The notes under the pieces are model-generated. The model was not told the DNA's origin, searched no databases, and worked only from the letters and a program-made list of their open reading frames with translations. A DNA stretch of 64,000 nucleotides, from the NCBI RefSeq assembly GCF_029360805.1, contig NZ_JARKNC010000010.1, positions 234,645 to 298,644 on the forward strand, given 5' to 3'. The position numbers and the translations under genes were made by a program. Numbering within the stretch: the stretch's first letter is position 1; the number at the start of each line of letters is the position of its first letter. Source of the DNA: Daejeonella sp. JGW-45 (GTDB taxonomy: Bacteria > Bacteroidota > Bacteroidia > Sphingobacteriales > Sphingobacteriaceae). Shown one piece after another: positions 44,893 through 53,853 of the stretch.

Positions 44893-46514
44893 TTGATCAG
44901 CCCATTGGTCGAAGAATCATGGGTCGAAACTCGCGAATCATCCTTTAGTTCAGGCAAGATATTACCGGCAAGCTGTTTGCCAAGTTCCACTCCCCACTGG
45001 TCAAAACTGAAAACATTCCAGATTATGCCCTGCGTGAATATCTTATGTTCGTAAATCGCGATAAGCAATCCGAGGTTAAACGGAGTGATCTTTTTTATTA
45101 AGATCGAGTTGGTAGGCCTGTCACCATCGAAAACCTTAAACGGAGCCAACTCAACGATTTCCCTCGCACCTTTCCCGGCAGATTTAAGTTCAGCTTCCAC
45201 TTCTGCGCGGGTCTTGCCATTCATAAGAGCTTCTGTCTGTGCAAAGAAATTGGAAAGCAGCAGCTGATGATGGTTTCCAAGAGGGTTGTGACTCTGAGCC
45301 GGGGCTATAAAATCACAGGGAATAAGTTTCGTTCCCTGGTGTATCAATTGATAAAATGCATGCTGTCCATTGGTACCGGGTTCGCCCCAGATCACCGGGC
45401 CGGTTTGATAGTCGATAACATCGCCATCCCGGTCGGTAGATTTGCCATTGCTTTCCATATCAGCCTGCTGGAAGTATGCTGCAAAACGGTGCATATACTG
45501 GTCATAAGGTAAAATAGCATGGCTTTCTGCACCAAAGAAGTTGGTGTACCAGATACCCAATAAGGCTAGTATAATGGGAATATTGCTTTTAAATTCCGTA
45601 TTCCTGAAGTGCTCATCCGCTTCATGCGCGCCGTCCAAAAGCGCCCGGAAGTTCTTAAACCCTATTCCGCAAGCAATGCTCAACCCTATGGCGCTCCAGA
45701 GTGAATATCTGCCGCCAACCCAATCCCAGAACTCAAACATATTTGTAGTGTCTATTCCGAATTCTGAAACTCCTTTCTCATTTGTTGAAATAGCCACGAA
45801 ATGCTTCGATACCGCCTCTTTAGATCCGCTACTCCTTGTGAACCAATCGCGGGCAGTATAAGCATTTGCCATGGTTTCCTGAGTAGTAAATGTCTTGGAT
45901 GCAATCAGGAACAAGGTCGTTTCAGGATCAACATCCTTAAGCGTTTCAGCAATATGGCTGCCGTCAACGTTTGAAACGAAATGCAGCCGGATATGATTGC
46001 GGTAGGGCTTTAAAGCTTCGGTGACCATAACCGGGCCCAGATCAGAGCCGCCAATACCGATATTGACAATATGTTGTATAGCCTTTCCACTGTAGCCTTT
46101 CCATTCGCCGCTGATCACTTTGTCTGAAAAGGATTCCATCTTATCCAGGACACCGTGTATATCTTCCAGGATATCCCTACCCTCCAGTACAAAACCTTTG
46201 CGGGCCGGAAATCTCAAAGCCGTGTGAAGAACAGCCCTGTCTTCGTTCTCATTGATCTTCTCTCCGGCAAACATGGCGTCTATCGATTCCCTGAGGCCGC
46301 ATTCCACAGCAAGGTCTATCAATAATTGCATGGTATCTTCTGTTATCCTGTTTTTCGAATAATCAAGAAGTATCTCACCGAACCTGACGGAAAATTTCCT
46401 GAACCTTTCCTCATCCCGGAACATGTCCTTCAGATGCACCTTCCTGACATGTTCGTAGTGAGATGTTAATGCCTTAAAGGCTTTTGCGGATGTGAAGTTT
46501 TGACGTGGCAGCAT
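44862..46514 (-). CDS. pgi: Glucose-6-phosphate isomerase
   Basis: 550 residues. PGI signatures are present: [78 protein letters not shown] and, near the end, [17 protein letters not shown]. It interconverts glucose-6-phosphate and fructose-6-phosphate. The 3' end overlaps the convergent glutaminyl cyclase gene by 31 bp. A heptad repeat lies just upstream of the start. Confidence 0.97.
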   Translation of the reverse strand: MLPRQNFTSAKAFKALTSHYEHVRKVHLKDMFRDEERFRKFSVRFGEILLDYSKNRITEDTMQLLIDLAVECGLRESIDAMFAGEKINENEDRAVLHTALRFPARKGFVLEGRDILEDIHGVLDKMESFSDKVISGEWKGYSGKAIQHIVNIGIGGSDLGPVMVTEALKPYRNHIRLHFVSNVDGSHIAETLKDVDPETTLFLIASKTFTTQETMANAYTARDWFTRSSGSKEAVSKHFVAISTNEKGVSEFGIDTTNMFEFWDWVGGRYSLWSAIGLSIACGIGFKNFRALLDGAHEADEHFRNTEFKSNIPIILALLGIWYTNFFGAESHAILPYDQYMHRFAAYFQQADMESNGKSTDRDGDVIDYQTGPVIWGEPGTNGQHAFYQLIHQGTKLIPCDFIAPAQSHNPLGNHHQLLLSNFFAQTEALMNGKTRAEVEAELKSAGKGAREIVELAPFKVFDGDRPTNSILIKKITPFNLGLLIAIYEHKIFTQGIIWNVFSFDQWGVELGKQLAGNILPELKDDSRVSTHDSSTNGLINQYKEWRVEV

Positions 46515-46520
46515 ATTGAG

Positions 46521-46550
46521 TTATACGTTTTACGTTGTAAGTTTTACGTT
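46521..46550. repeat. Heptad stutter repeat upstream of pgi
   Basis: TTATACG, TTTTACG, TTGTAAG, TTTTACG, TT: strict 7-bp period. The words are nearly those of the element at 21788-21947, 25 kb away. The remaining intergenic sequence to 46806 holds a small inverted repeat (AATACC...GGTATT, 46767-46781) and nothing else recognised. Confidence 0.7.
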
Positions 46551-46806
46551 CTGGACCCAGAGAGCTTAATACTTAACGTGATATTACGAAATCCGGTGCA
46601 ATTAATTGTAAAATTAGATGTATATCCATTAATTTGGATTTATTCCAAGCCAATCAAGTAGAAAGCGAACGTTGTGTTATGCTATCGGGCGGGAGCACAG
46701 TTATCGAATTATTAACTCGATGTTCCGGTATGGATTTGATGATTCGCTGATTAAAAATTTAGTGAAAATACCGATGGTATTAGCAGAAATTTAATGCCGG
46801 ACTACC

Positions 46807-48225
46807 CTATGGAATTAGAGGAAAAATCCGACTCTCGGTATGTGCTGAATCAATAATCTTCAGCATCCTCGAGCTTACTTCCGGGTGCTGCTTAGCGATA
46901 TTGTTTTTCTCCTGTGGATCTTTGCTCAGATCATAGAGTTCTAATGCCCGTTTTGCCGGATCTTTTACATTCAAGTAAACCGCCTTCCAGTTTCCCTGGC
47001 GCACTGCCTGCCTTCCGCCTAATTCATGGAATTCCCAATATAAATATTCGTGCTGCTGCTGCTCGGTTGTGCCAAGCAGTTCCGGTAGAATAGAGATGCC
47101 ATCTATGTTCTTAGAACCTGCAGTGCCGCTAAGTTGCGTCAGGGTTGGATAGATATCCCAAAAGGCTCCGGTAAAGCTGCTGGTTGAACCGGCCTTTATC
47201 TTTCCGGGCCAGCTGGCAATAAAAGGTACCCGTATGCCGCCTTCGTACAAATCGCGTTTGGTTCCCCTGAATCCACCCGAGCTGTTAAAGAATTCCGGAT
47301 CGGCGCCGCCTTCCTTATGAGGGCCGTTATCGCTCGTGAAAATGACCAGTGTGTTTTGGTCGAGCTTCAATCGTTTCAGCGTGCTCATCACCTGCCCGAC
47401 ATAGATGTCCAAACGGGTAACCATTGCAGCAAATGTAGCGTGAGGCTTATCCTGAGAGGTATAACCAATGGGAGTAGCGCTCTCTCCATAATCATCTCCT
47501 TTAAAGGGAGTCTCGGGGAATTTTCCGTCAAAACGGGCGAAGATATTATCTTTAGGAACTTCCAGCTCAGCATGCGGAAGAGTGTAAGGTAAGAAGAGAA
47601 AGAACGGTTCATCTTTATGCTCTTCAATAAATGACAGTGCCTTTTCCTGTATCAGCCCGGGGGCATAAACTGCTTTTGTCTTCAGGTCATCTTTTCCGTT
47701 GATAATTACCCGGGTCCTATTATCCCACAGGTGCCCGGGATAATAACGGTGTGATTCGCGCTGGCAGTTATACCCATAAAAGCTGTCGAATCCCTGGTTC
47801 AAAGGGTCGCCTTCTGTACCCACAAACCCCAGGCCCCATTTGCCAAAAGCCGCCGTGGTATATCCTGTACTTTTTAATACTTCGGCAATTGTATGTACAG
47901 AATCAGGAATCGGTTGCTGGCCTTCCGGATAAACTTCCTTGTTTCCGCGTATATAGGTGTGGCCGGTATGCTGGCCCGACATCAGCGAAGACCTTGAGGG
48001 TGCGCAGACACTCGTGCCTGAATAGAACTGAGTAAACCGCATACCCCGGGCAGCCAGGCGATCTATATTTGGTGTCTTGAATTTTTTCTGGCCGTAACTG
48101 CTCAGGTCGCCGTAGCCAAGATCATCAGCCACGATCAGGATAATGTTGGGTTTATCAGTCTTCTGGCCAAAAACCGATATGGCTAATGAGCAAAAACAAA
48201 TGAGAGTGGTTATGATCTTTTTCAT
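46807..48225 (-). CDS. Secreted sulfatase (arylsulfatase family S1)
   Basis: 472 residues with a signal peptide (ending SVFGQ). The alkaline-phosphatase-like core opens KPNIILIVADDLGYGDLS with the metal-binding Asp pair. The formylglycine motif CAPSR starts at Cys74, so a maturation enzyme (FGE or anSME) elsewhere in the genome is required. Further family blocks are SGQHTGHTYIRGN, TAAFGKWGLG, VIFTSDNGPHKEGG and FRGTKRDLYEGGIRVPFIASWPG. It would desulfate a polysaccharide or aryl sulfate. It is 3 bp downstream of the COG3650 lipoprotein gene. Confidence 0.93.
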   Translation of the reverse strand: MKKIITTLICFCSLAISVFGQKTDKPNIILIVADDLGYGDLSSYGQKKFKTPNIDRLAARGMRFTQFYSGTSVCAPSRSSLMSGQHTGHTYIRGNKEVYPEGQQPIPDSVHTIAEVLKSTGYTTAAFGKWGLGFVGTEGDPLNQGFDSFYGYNCQRESHRYYPGHLWDNRTRVIINGKDDLKTKAVYAPGLIQEKALSFIEEHKDEPFFLFLPYTLPHAELEVPKDNIFARFDGKFPETPFKGDDYGESATPIGYTSQDKPHATFAAMVTRLDIYVGQVMSTLKRLKLDQNTLVIFTSDNGPHKEGGADPEFFNSSGGFRGTKRDLYEGGIRVPFIASWPGKIKAGSTSSFTGAFWDIYPTLTQLSGTAGSKNIDGISILPELLGTTEQQQHEYLYWEFHELGGRQAVRQGNWKAVYLNVKDPAKRALELYDLSKDPQEKNNIAKQHPEVSSRMLKIIDSAHTESRIFPLIP

Positions 48226-48228
48226 GCC

Positions 48229-48969
48229 TTATGGACGATCTGGAAATGAATCTCCTTTTTTAATAGCACAGCCTTTATAGATCTTCCCATTAAAGTTTAC
48301 CTCGGCAGAGTAATTATATTGGCGGTCTGACATGCCATCGCTGCATTTCTCTTCCCGAATTAGAACGATAAGCTTATCGTTTGCCGGGTTCGTAGCTTCG
48401 TAGCGATGTACACCCTCTTTAATAAGGGCTGGCGAATAGATAAACTCGTGTACTTTCTCAACTCCCACATCTTTAAGTACTATCCGCTGCTCCCCGGGAA
48501 TAATATCAACCGACCAGAACGGCTCATTTCCCAGGATAATAAATTCATAATTATAGCATTCTGTGCGGAAGTTCTTAGCCTCCACCTTGATGATATCGGT
48601 TACTATAAGTACATTTTCATACCCGGAAGCATACCCCAGTTTTGATTTCCCCGCCAGGTAACCTTTCACTTCAGCATAAACACTTTCATAAGGATAGGAT
48701 GGAAAGCGGTGGGTCTTTTCGTAGTGGTCACGCAGACTTGCGAGACTATCGTTTACCCAGTATACCTTTTCAGGGCTCCCGCAATGCCGGAATGTATTTA
48801 TTTCGTTGCCAAAAGTATAAAGGCCTTTAAAAATCGTGGGCACTGTGTCTGCCTGAGTCTCGTCTTTAACTACGGTTTTAACCGAATCAGCTGTATGGGT
48901 CTGTTTATCCGGGGTATTGCAGGCTTGTAGTATAAATGCGGCGCAGAATAAAAGGATGGAAGTTTTCAT
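48229..48969 (-). CDS. COG3650-like lipoprotein
   Basis: 246 residues with a lipoprotein signal (ILQAC, Cys17). The middle reads FKGLYTFGNEINTFRHCGSPEKVYWV and the C-terminal domain begins ILGNEPFWSVDI, the motif I associate with COG3650-type envelope proteins. The rest contains VHRYEATN and CSDGMSDRQYNYSAEVNF with conserved Cys. Function unknown; possibly a small-ligand or inhibitor-like envelope domain. It precedes the sulfatase by 3 bp in a probable operon and is divergent from prfB. Confidence 0.75.
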   Translation of the reverse strand: MKTSILLFCAAFILQACNTPDKQTHTADSVKTVVKDETQADTVPTIFKGLYTFGNEINTFRHCGSPEKVYWVNDSLASLRDHYEKTHRFPSYPYESVYAEVKGYLAGKSKLGYASGYENVLIVTDIIKVEAKNFRTECYNYEFIILGNEPFWSVDIIPGEQRIVLKDVGVEKVHEFIYSPALIKEGVHRYEATNPANDKLIVLIREEKCSDGMSDRQYNYSAEVNFNGKIYKGCAIKKGDSFPDRP

Positions 48970-49007
48970 AGCTTATGATTTAACTCGCTTAAAGATGCGA
49001 TTTTTTC

Positions 49008-49015
49008 TATTTTTG
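49008..49015 (+). promoter_or_regulatory. Bacteroidota -7 element (TATTTTTG) for prfB
   Basis: TATTTTTG, then TATC, then the prfB ATG. The spacing of 4 nt again predicts a leaderless or near-leaderless transcript. Confidence 0.45.
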
Positions 49016-49019
49016 TATC

Positions 49020-50097
49020 ATGACCAAAGAAAACATTACGGATTTAAGAGACAGGATAACGTCTCTGAGGAGGCATCTTTGACATCGACAGGAAGTTAGA
49101 TGATCTCAGGAACGAGCAGGATATAGCACTCCGGCCTGATTTCTGGGACGACCCGAAAGAAGCTGAAAAAGCACTGCACTCAATAAATACTAAAAAGAAG
49201 TGGACCGACGAATTCGAGGAGGCAGAGGCATCTGTCGAAGACGCTGCCGTTATGCTCGAATTTTTCCAGTCGGGCGATGCCACAGAAACAGATCTGAAAG
49301 AACAGTACGAAACTTCCCTTGCTAAGGTCGAGGAGCTGGAGTTTAAGAATATGCTCAGCTCTGAAGAAGACCAGTTAAATGCCGTTATGCAGATCACGGC
49401 TGGTGCCGGCGGGACAGAGAGCTGCGACTGGGCTTCCATGCTCCTGCGGATGTATATCATGTGGGGAGAAAAGCACGGCTTTAAAATAACAGAGCAGGAT
49501 TACCAGGAAGGCGATGTTGCCGGAATCAAAACCGTCACCATTCAACTGGAAGGCAGCTTCGCCTATGGTTACCTGAAAGGAGAGAATGGTGTGCACCGTC
49601 TGGTAAGGATCTCACCGTTCGATTCAAATGCCAAACGCCATACCTCGTTCGCATCTGTGTACGTCTACCCGCTGGTTGATGACACCATTGAGATTGACGT
49701 TAATCCATCTGATATTGAATTCGAGACTTTCCGTTCGGGCGGTGCCGGCGGACAAAATGTAAATAAGGTTGAAACAGCCGTACGGCTTTATCACAAGCCC
49801 TCAGGAATTATTATCAAGAACCAGGAATCGCGCTCGCAGTTGCAAAACAAAGAGAATGCAATACGTTTATTGAAATCACAGCTTTATGAGATAGAAATGC
49901 GGAAACGCCGGGAAGCCTCTGCAAGCATTGAAGGAAGCAAGAAGAAGATCGAATGGGGATCTCAGATCCGCAACTATGTGCTGCATCCTTACAAGCTGGT
50001 AAAAGACCTCCGGACTAACTATGAAACCTCCAACGCTCAGGCTGTACTCGATGGTGACCTGGATGAGTTCCTTAAGTCTTATTTGATGGAGTTTTAG
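49020..50097 (+). CDS. prfB: Peptide chain release factor 2 with programmed +1 frameshift
   Basis: Translation starts at ATG 49020 and runs 20 codons to an in-frame TGA at 49080-49082. The site CTT TGA C is preceded by AGGAGG (internal Shine-Dalgarno), the classic autoregulatory RF2 frameshift signal. After +1 slippage the frame continues at 49081 (GAC) to 50097, giving ~358 residues. The SPF stop-codon recognition tripeptide (ISPFDSN) is near residue 197 and the GGQ motif ([12 protein letters not shown]) near 242. It releases peptides at UGA and UAA. A conventional ORF call starting at 49252 would miss the N-terminus. Confidence 0.95.
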
Positions 50098-50100
50098 AAT

Positions 50101-50219
50101 GGAGTAAGGAGCAAGGAGCAAAGAGCAAAGAACAAAGAGCAAAGAGCAAAGAACAAGGAGCAAAAATTTATTAATAACGTTAGTCCTTCATCTTTAATCT
50201 TTGCTCCTTTATCTACTCC
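50101..50219. repeat. Heptad stutter repeat hairpin between convergent genes
   Basis: The left arm (50101-50165) is a series of AAGGAGC, AAAGAGC and AAAGAAC with a 7-bp period. The right arm (50187-50219) is CTTTAATC, TTTGCTCC and TACTCC, largely its reverse complement, and covers the last codons of the SirB1-like gene. It lies between prfB and that gene and may act as a terminator-like hairpin. Confidence 0.85.
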
Positions 50220-51097
50220 GGTTCCGGAAATATCCTAAGCAGCTCCTGTAATTCCTCTACTTTATCTAAAGCTGAAAGCTTTTCATAGGCACTGATCAGA
50301 TTCCGCAGTACGCGCTGAATAATGTCGACATTGGTACAAGGTTCATAAAAATGCTGGTTGGCTTTCAGGTTGAGTTGTTTTAAAAAAGCATCCACATCTT
50401 TACGGCCGAATATAAAGCCCTTATTAAAAGCGTTGATATAAAACAGGATACGGTCTTCGAATTCTTCCTTCTGCACTTCGATGCTTTCCGACGGGCTTTC
50501 ATCTACATAGGCAAGTATAAAATGCTGCGGCAGGTTAACGCCGTATATGGGAATATCAAGCTTTTGTGCAATGATGGAATAGATCACCGCCAACAAGATC
50601 TGATTCCCTTTCCTGCTTTCCAGTACCTGGCTTAGATAAGAGTTTTGCGGATCCTGGTGGTTCGTGGTGTTACCGGTAAAGCCGTGGATACTATAGAGCA
50701 CATGGTTAATTAGCTTTACTTTTTCAACCGCACTCATCTCGTAGACCATTTGCATCCAGATATCGCGTTTAATATCCTCTAACTGGTTGACAACTTTCTG
50801 CTCATCCAGGTCGGGATATTGGTATTTGTTAACTATCAGTATGCCCTGCAAAAGATCGAAAGCGCCTCCAATATACCATAGCTCAAGCTCTCGTTTTACA
50901 TTCAGGAACTGGATCTTGTGAACCAGGTTTTCTATCCGTTCCTGCAGCACCGTGTCAAGCGATTGCGCCCATGCACTTTCGAGCTGTTCAATCACATCAT
51001 TCCCGTATGATAACAGCTTTTGCTCTACATGATTCGCAATCTCCAGGTCCGGATCATCCAGTAACTTGATCAGCGATTCTATTTCTTTATCGTTCAT
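50213..51097 (-). CDS. SirB1-like transglutaminase-superfamily protein
   Basis: 294 residues from the ATG at 51097; the longer open frame upstream has no family similarity. The N-terminal ~90 residues are helical (LIKLLDDPDLEIANHVEQKLLSYG). The central domain resembles SirB1/transglutaminase-like proteins: NSYLSQVLESRKGNQILLAVIYSIIAQKLDIPIYGVNLPQHFILAYVD, with His in LPQHF, followed by FGRKDVDAFLKQL. The C-terminus is TPR-like. No clear nucleophilic Cys is seen at the expected site (GNQILLA), so it may lack catalysis. Cytoplasmic. Confidence 0.8.
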   Translation of the reverse strand: MNDKEIESLIKLLDDPDLEIANHVEQKLLSYGNDVIEQLESAWAQSLDTVLQERIENLVHKIQFLNVKRELELWYIGGAFDLLQGILIVNKYQYPDLDEQKVVNQLEDIKRDIWMQMVYEMSAVEKVKLINHVLYSIHGFTGNTTNHQDPQNSYLSQVLESRKGNQILLAVIYSIIAQKLDIPIYGVNLPQHFILAYVDESPSESIEVQKEEFEDRILFYINAFNKGFIFGRKDVDAFLKQLNLKANQHFYEPCTNVDIIQRVLRNLISAYEKLSALDKVEELQELLRIFPEPE

Positions 51098-51127
51098 GGC
51101 GTGGCCTAAATTAAAAAAAAATGTTGC

Positions 51128-51230
51128 ATGGAGGCGAGAAGTGAGATACCAGACGTTTATCGTTATATCAAAGCGGTTTATTCTCACATCTCACTTCTCG
51201 TTTCCCGCTTCTCGTTTCTCGCTTCTCCTC
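51128..51230. repeat. Heptad stutter repeat hairpin in a divergent promoter region
   Basis: CGAGAAGTGAGAT (51135-51147) and ATCTCACTTCTCG (51188-51200) are perfect reverse complements. The right arm continues as TCTCACT, TCTCGTT, TCCCGCT, TCTCGTT, TCTCGCT with a 7-bp period to 51230. It occupies the space between the SirB1-like and O-methyltransferase genes, just before the latter's promoter box. Confidence 0.85.
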
Positions 51231-51232
51231 AC

Positions 51233-51240
51233 TATCTTTG
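51233..51240 (+). promoter_or_regulatory. Bacteroidota -7 element (TATCTTTG) for the O-methyltransferase gene
   Basis: TATCTTTG, CCTT, ATG: the same 4-nt spacing as at clpS, purD and prfB. Confidence 0.45.
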
Positions 51241-51244
51241 CCTT

Positions 51245-52030
51245 ATGATAAACCTGCGGTTAGCAGCCGATTATTTAAAACATCGCTTGACATCCAAAAC
51301 CCGTCACGGTGTGCATTCGCCCTTCGCATACCATCTGGTTGATAAAGTTATTTACGACTTTCATGCCAAACCGGATTACTTCACTATCGAAGAATTGAGG
51401 ACTGAACTGCTTACCGATGCACGGACTATCAACATCACAGACCTCGGTGCAGGTTCTCATGTCAACAATAATAAACAAAAACAAGTAAGAACGCTGGCCA
51501 AAAATGCACTCAAACCTGCGCGGCTTGCCCAGCTCATACACCGGCTTGCGGTTAATGCAAACCCCGGCAACATAATCGAGCTCGGAACCTGCCTGGGAAT
51601 AACCACAGCCTATTTAGCAACCGCAGCACCTGACGCCCAGGTGATAAGCATTGAGGGCTGTCCCGAAACAGCTGCGATCGCTGAAGACAACCTTTCCAGG
51701 CTCGGAATAAAAAATACCGGTCTTCTGGTAGGCAATTTCGACCAGGTCTTGCCCGGCGTCGTAGAGATGCTGCCGAAGCTGGACTTCGTCTTTATTGATG
51801 GCAATCATCGGAAACAAGCTACACTGGATTATTTTCACTGGTGCCTGCCCAAGCTTAGCGATAATTCCATAATGATATTTGACGATATCTATTGGAGCCG
51901 GGGAATGAAAGAAGCCTGGGAAGAGATCAAAGCCCACCCGGAGGTGACAGTTACTATCGATCTTTTTTGGATCGGGTTGGTGTTTGTCAGGAAGGGACAG
52001 GCGAAGGAGGACTTTCGGATTAAATTTTAG
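51245..52030 (+). CDS. Class I SAM-dependent O-methyltransferase
   Basis: 261 residues from the ATG at 51245, chosen over the longer frame because a TATCTTTG box lies 4 nt before it and the extra residues derive from a heptad repeat. After a helical N-terminus (KTRHGVHSPFAYHLVDKVIYDF) the SAM-binding motif is NIIELGTCLGITTAYLATA, followed by VISIEGCPETAAIAEDNL and DFVFIDGNHRKQATLDYF. This matches caffeoyl-CoA/catechol O-methyltransferase-like enzymes. Substrate unknown. Confidence 0.88.
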   Translation: MINLRLAADYLKHRLTSKTRHGVHSPFAYHLVDKVIYDFHAKPDYFTIEELRTELLTDARTINITDLGAGSHVNNNKQKQVRTLAKNALKPARLAQLIHRLAVNANPGNIIELGTCLGITTAYLATAAPDAQVISIEGCPETAAIAEDNLSRLGIKNTGLLVGNFDQVLPGVVEMLPKLDFVFIDGNHRKQATLDYFHWCLPKLSDNSIMIFDDIYWSRGMKEAWEEIKAHPEVTVTIDLFWIGLVFVRKGQAKEDFRIKF

Positions 52031-52125
52031 AACTGAAAGCTGAAAACTGAAAGATGAGAACTGAAAACTGAAAACTGAAGTGCGGCGTCTAGAAATTTTC
52101 AGTTTTCAGTTTTCACCTTTCAGCT
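52031..52125. repeat. Heptad stutter repeat hairpin between convergent genes
   Basis: The left arm (52031-52080) runs GAAAGCT, GAAAACT, GAAAGAT, GAGAACT, GAAAACT, GAAAACT. The spacer contains GCGTCTA (52085-52091). The right arm (52097-52125) is TTTCAG, TTTTCAG, TTTTCAC, CTTTCAG and ends at the stop codon of the D-aminoacylase-like gene. The arms can form a long stem. Confidence 0.9.
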
Positions 52126-53713
52126 ATCTAACATACGCCTGCCCATACAACGCCCTGCCGCTTTTTGTTCCCAAATGCTTCTCGTTCTCAACAACCAGCT
52201 CGCCATTTACAAGCACATATTTAAATCCTTGTGAGTAAGCGTGCGGTTGTTCGAATGTAGAGAGGTCCTTCACTTCCGCTTCGCTGAATACAACAATGTC
52301 GGCTGCATAGTTAGGAAGAAGGAAACCGCGGTCGCTAAGGCCGAATTTCTGTGCCGGGAGGGACGTCATCCTGCGGATAGCATCTTCGAGCGAGATGACC
52401 TTTTCTTCGCGGACATATTTTCCCAGCACGCGGGAGTTGGTACCATAGCCGCGGGGATGCGGCATGCCCTGGCCAAATACCCTTATCCCCGCATCGGCAG
52501 CGAACATGCTAAAAGGATATTTCATGATGTATTTCACATCTTCCTCGTTCATGCTGTTATAAATCATTTGCGCACCGCCGGCAGCTACCATATCCATAAT
52601 GGTCTCTGCTTCATTCGCTGCGTTCGACTTCTTGCCCAGCAGTTTATTTATTTCGGTAATATTTTTACCGTTATAGGTTGTGTCGGCGGAGTAGTTAGCC
52701 ACCACCGCATAGGAATAATTTGGGAAAGCATAGTCTTTTAACTGCTGCAGCATTTCTTTCTTGATCCTCGAGCGGGTTTTCGGATCAGCTAAACGTATCT
52801 TCATCGAATCATTACCCCCCTGGAAGGTCCAGTCAGGCAGGCGGATGCCCAGGTTAGTACTGCTGGCCGTGTATGGATACTGGTCTATAGTTACTTCCCA
52901 GCCATCCAATCTCGCTTTTTTGATAAGGTCTACCGTTTCATTCGATCTGCCCCAGTTCGATTTACCGCCTACCTTAAAGTGCGAGATCTGAACAGGGATA
53001 TTAGCTTCCTTGCCAATGTTTATCGCTTCGTTTATAGCATCTGCAACGTTGTTCTCTTCATCACGAATGTGAGAGGCATAAACACCGTTATATTTAGCGG
53101 CCGCTTTCGCGAGGCTGACTACTTCCTCGGTCTTTGCAAAGGTGCCCGGTATGTAGATCAGGCCGGTTGACAGCCCGACAGCGCCCTCTCTCATGGCCTT
53201 AGCCACCAGTTCATCCATTTGCTTTTGCTCTTCGGCACTTGGCGCGCGGTTGGCGCGCTGTAGCACCTGAGAACGCACAGTATTGTGGCCTATCAGCGAG
53301 GCAATATTAATTGAAGGGCGAATACTGTCCACCAAACGAAGGTAACTACCGATATTATCATCAGATCCGCCGCAATTACCCGTAATTACTGTGGTTACAC
53401 CGTCCAGAATATAGTTATCTGCCGTCGGGGTTCTTACCACCCCCCCCTCTATATGTCCATGCACATCAATAAACCCTGGCGCTACGATCAAGCCTTTTGC
53501 ATCAATGTCCCTGGCTGTTCTGAGGTTGCCGAGGTAGCCCACCTTAAGGATCTTTCCGTCTTTAATCGCTACATCTCCGTAAAACCAGGAGTTGCCGGTT
53601 CCGTCAAGGACTTTCCCGTTCCGGATAATTACATCCGCTATGGTTTGTGCGGTTTGTGCGTTTGAAACGAGAATGCTTCCTAACAAATAGGCAGATAATA
53701 AGATTTTTTTCAT
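52124..53713 (-). CDS. Exported D-aminoacylase-like (N-acyl-D-amino-acid deacylase) amidohydrolase
   Basis: 529 residues from the ATG at 53713, giving signal peptide MKKILLSAYLLGSILVSNAQ. The amidohydrolase fold is clear: VIIRNGKVLDGTGN, GLIVAPGFIDVHGHIEGG (metal-binding HGH), TTVITGNCGGSDDN, GLSTGLIYIPG, YASHIRDEENNV, ISHFKVGGKSNWG, DQYPYTASST and HPRGYGTNSRVLGKYV. These are the D-aminoacylase group motifs, which release D-amino acids from N-acyl-D-amino acids. Periplasmic location and neighbours suggest processing of D-amino-acid-containing material; the exact substrate is not known. Confidence 0.9.
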   Translation of the reverse strand: MKKILLSAYLLGSILVSNAQTAQTIADVIIRNGKVLDGTGNSWFYGDVAIKDGKILKVGYLGNLRTARDIDAKGLIVAPGFIDVHGHIEGGVVRTPTADNYILDGVTTVITGNCGGSDDNIGSYLRLVDSIRPSINIASLIGHNTVRSQVLQRANRAPSAEEQKQMDELVAKAMREGAVGLSTGLIYIPGTFAKTEEVVSLAKAAAKYNGVYASHIRDEENNVADAINEAINIGKEANIPVQISHFKVGGKSNWGRSNETVDLIKKARLDGWEVTIDQYPYTASSTNLGIRLPDWTFQGGNDSMKIRLADPKTRSRIKKEMLQQLKDYAFPNYSYAVVANYSADTTYNGKNITEINKLLGKKSNAANEAETIMDMVAAGGAQMIYNSMNEEDVKYIMKYPFSMFAADAGIRVFGQGMPHPRGYGTNSRVLGKYVREEKVISLEDAIRRMTSLPAQKFGLSDRGFLLPNYAADIVVFSEAEVKDLSTFEQPHAYSQGFKYVLVNGELVVENEKHLGTKSGRALYGQAYVR

Positions 53714-53743
53714 GATTAATACAATTACGGGCTTTGAGCTGTC

Positions 53744-53853
53744 AGGTATCAGCTTACCATTCAAATATATAATTTAAGTTTTGATTCAATCAGTGCAGAA
53801 GTTCGTGTTATATCGGCCCCAGACCTGATACCTCAAACCTGATACCTCATAGC
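53744..53853. repeat. Heptad stutter repeat with short inverted arm
   Basis: The right part 53823-53853 reads ACCTGAT, ACCTCAA, ACCTGAT, ACCTCAT (7-bp period). AGGTATCAG at 53744-53752 is the reverse complement of CTGATACCT. It lies between the D-aminoacylase-like gene and the next serine hydrolase gene. Confidence 0.7.

Noticed and set aside
49252..50097. prfB as a 281-residue gene starting at the internal ATG
   Set aside because: The conserved RF2 N-terminus and the CTTTGAC frameshift site lie upstream in the other frame.
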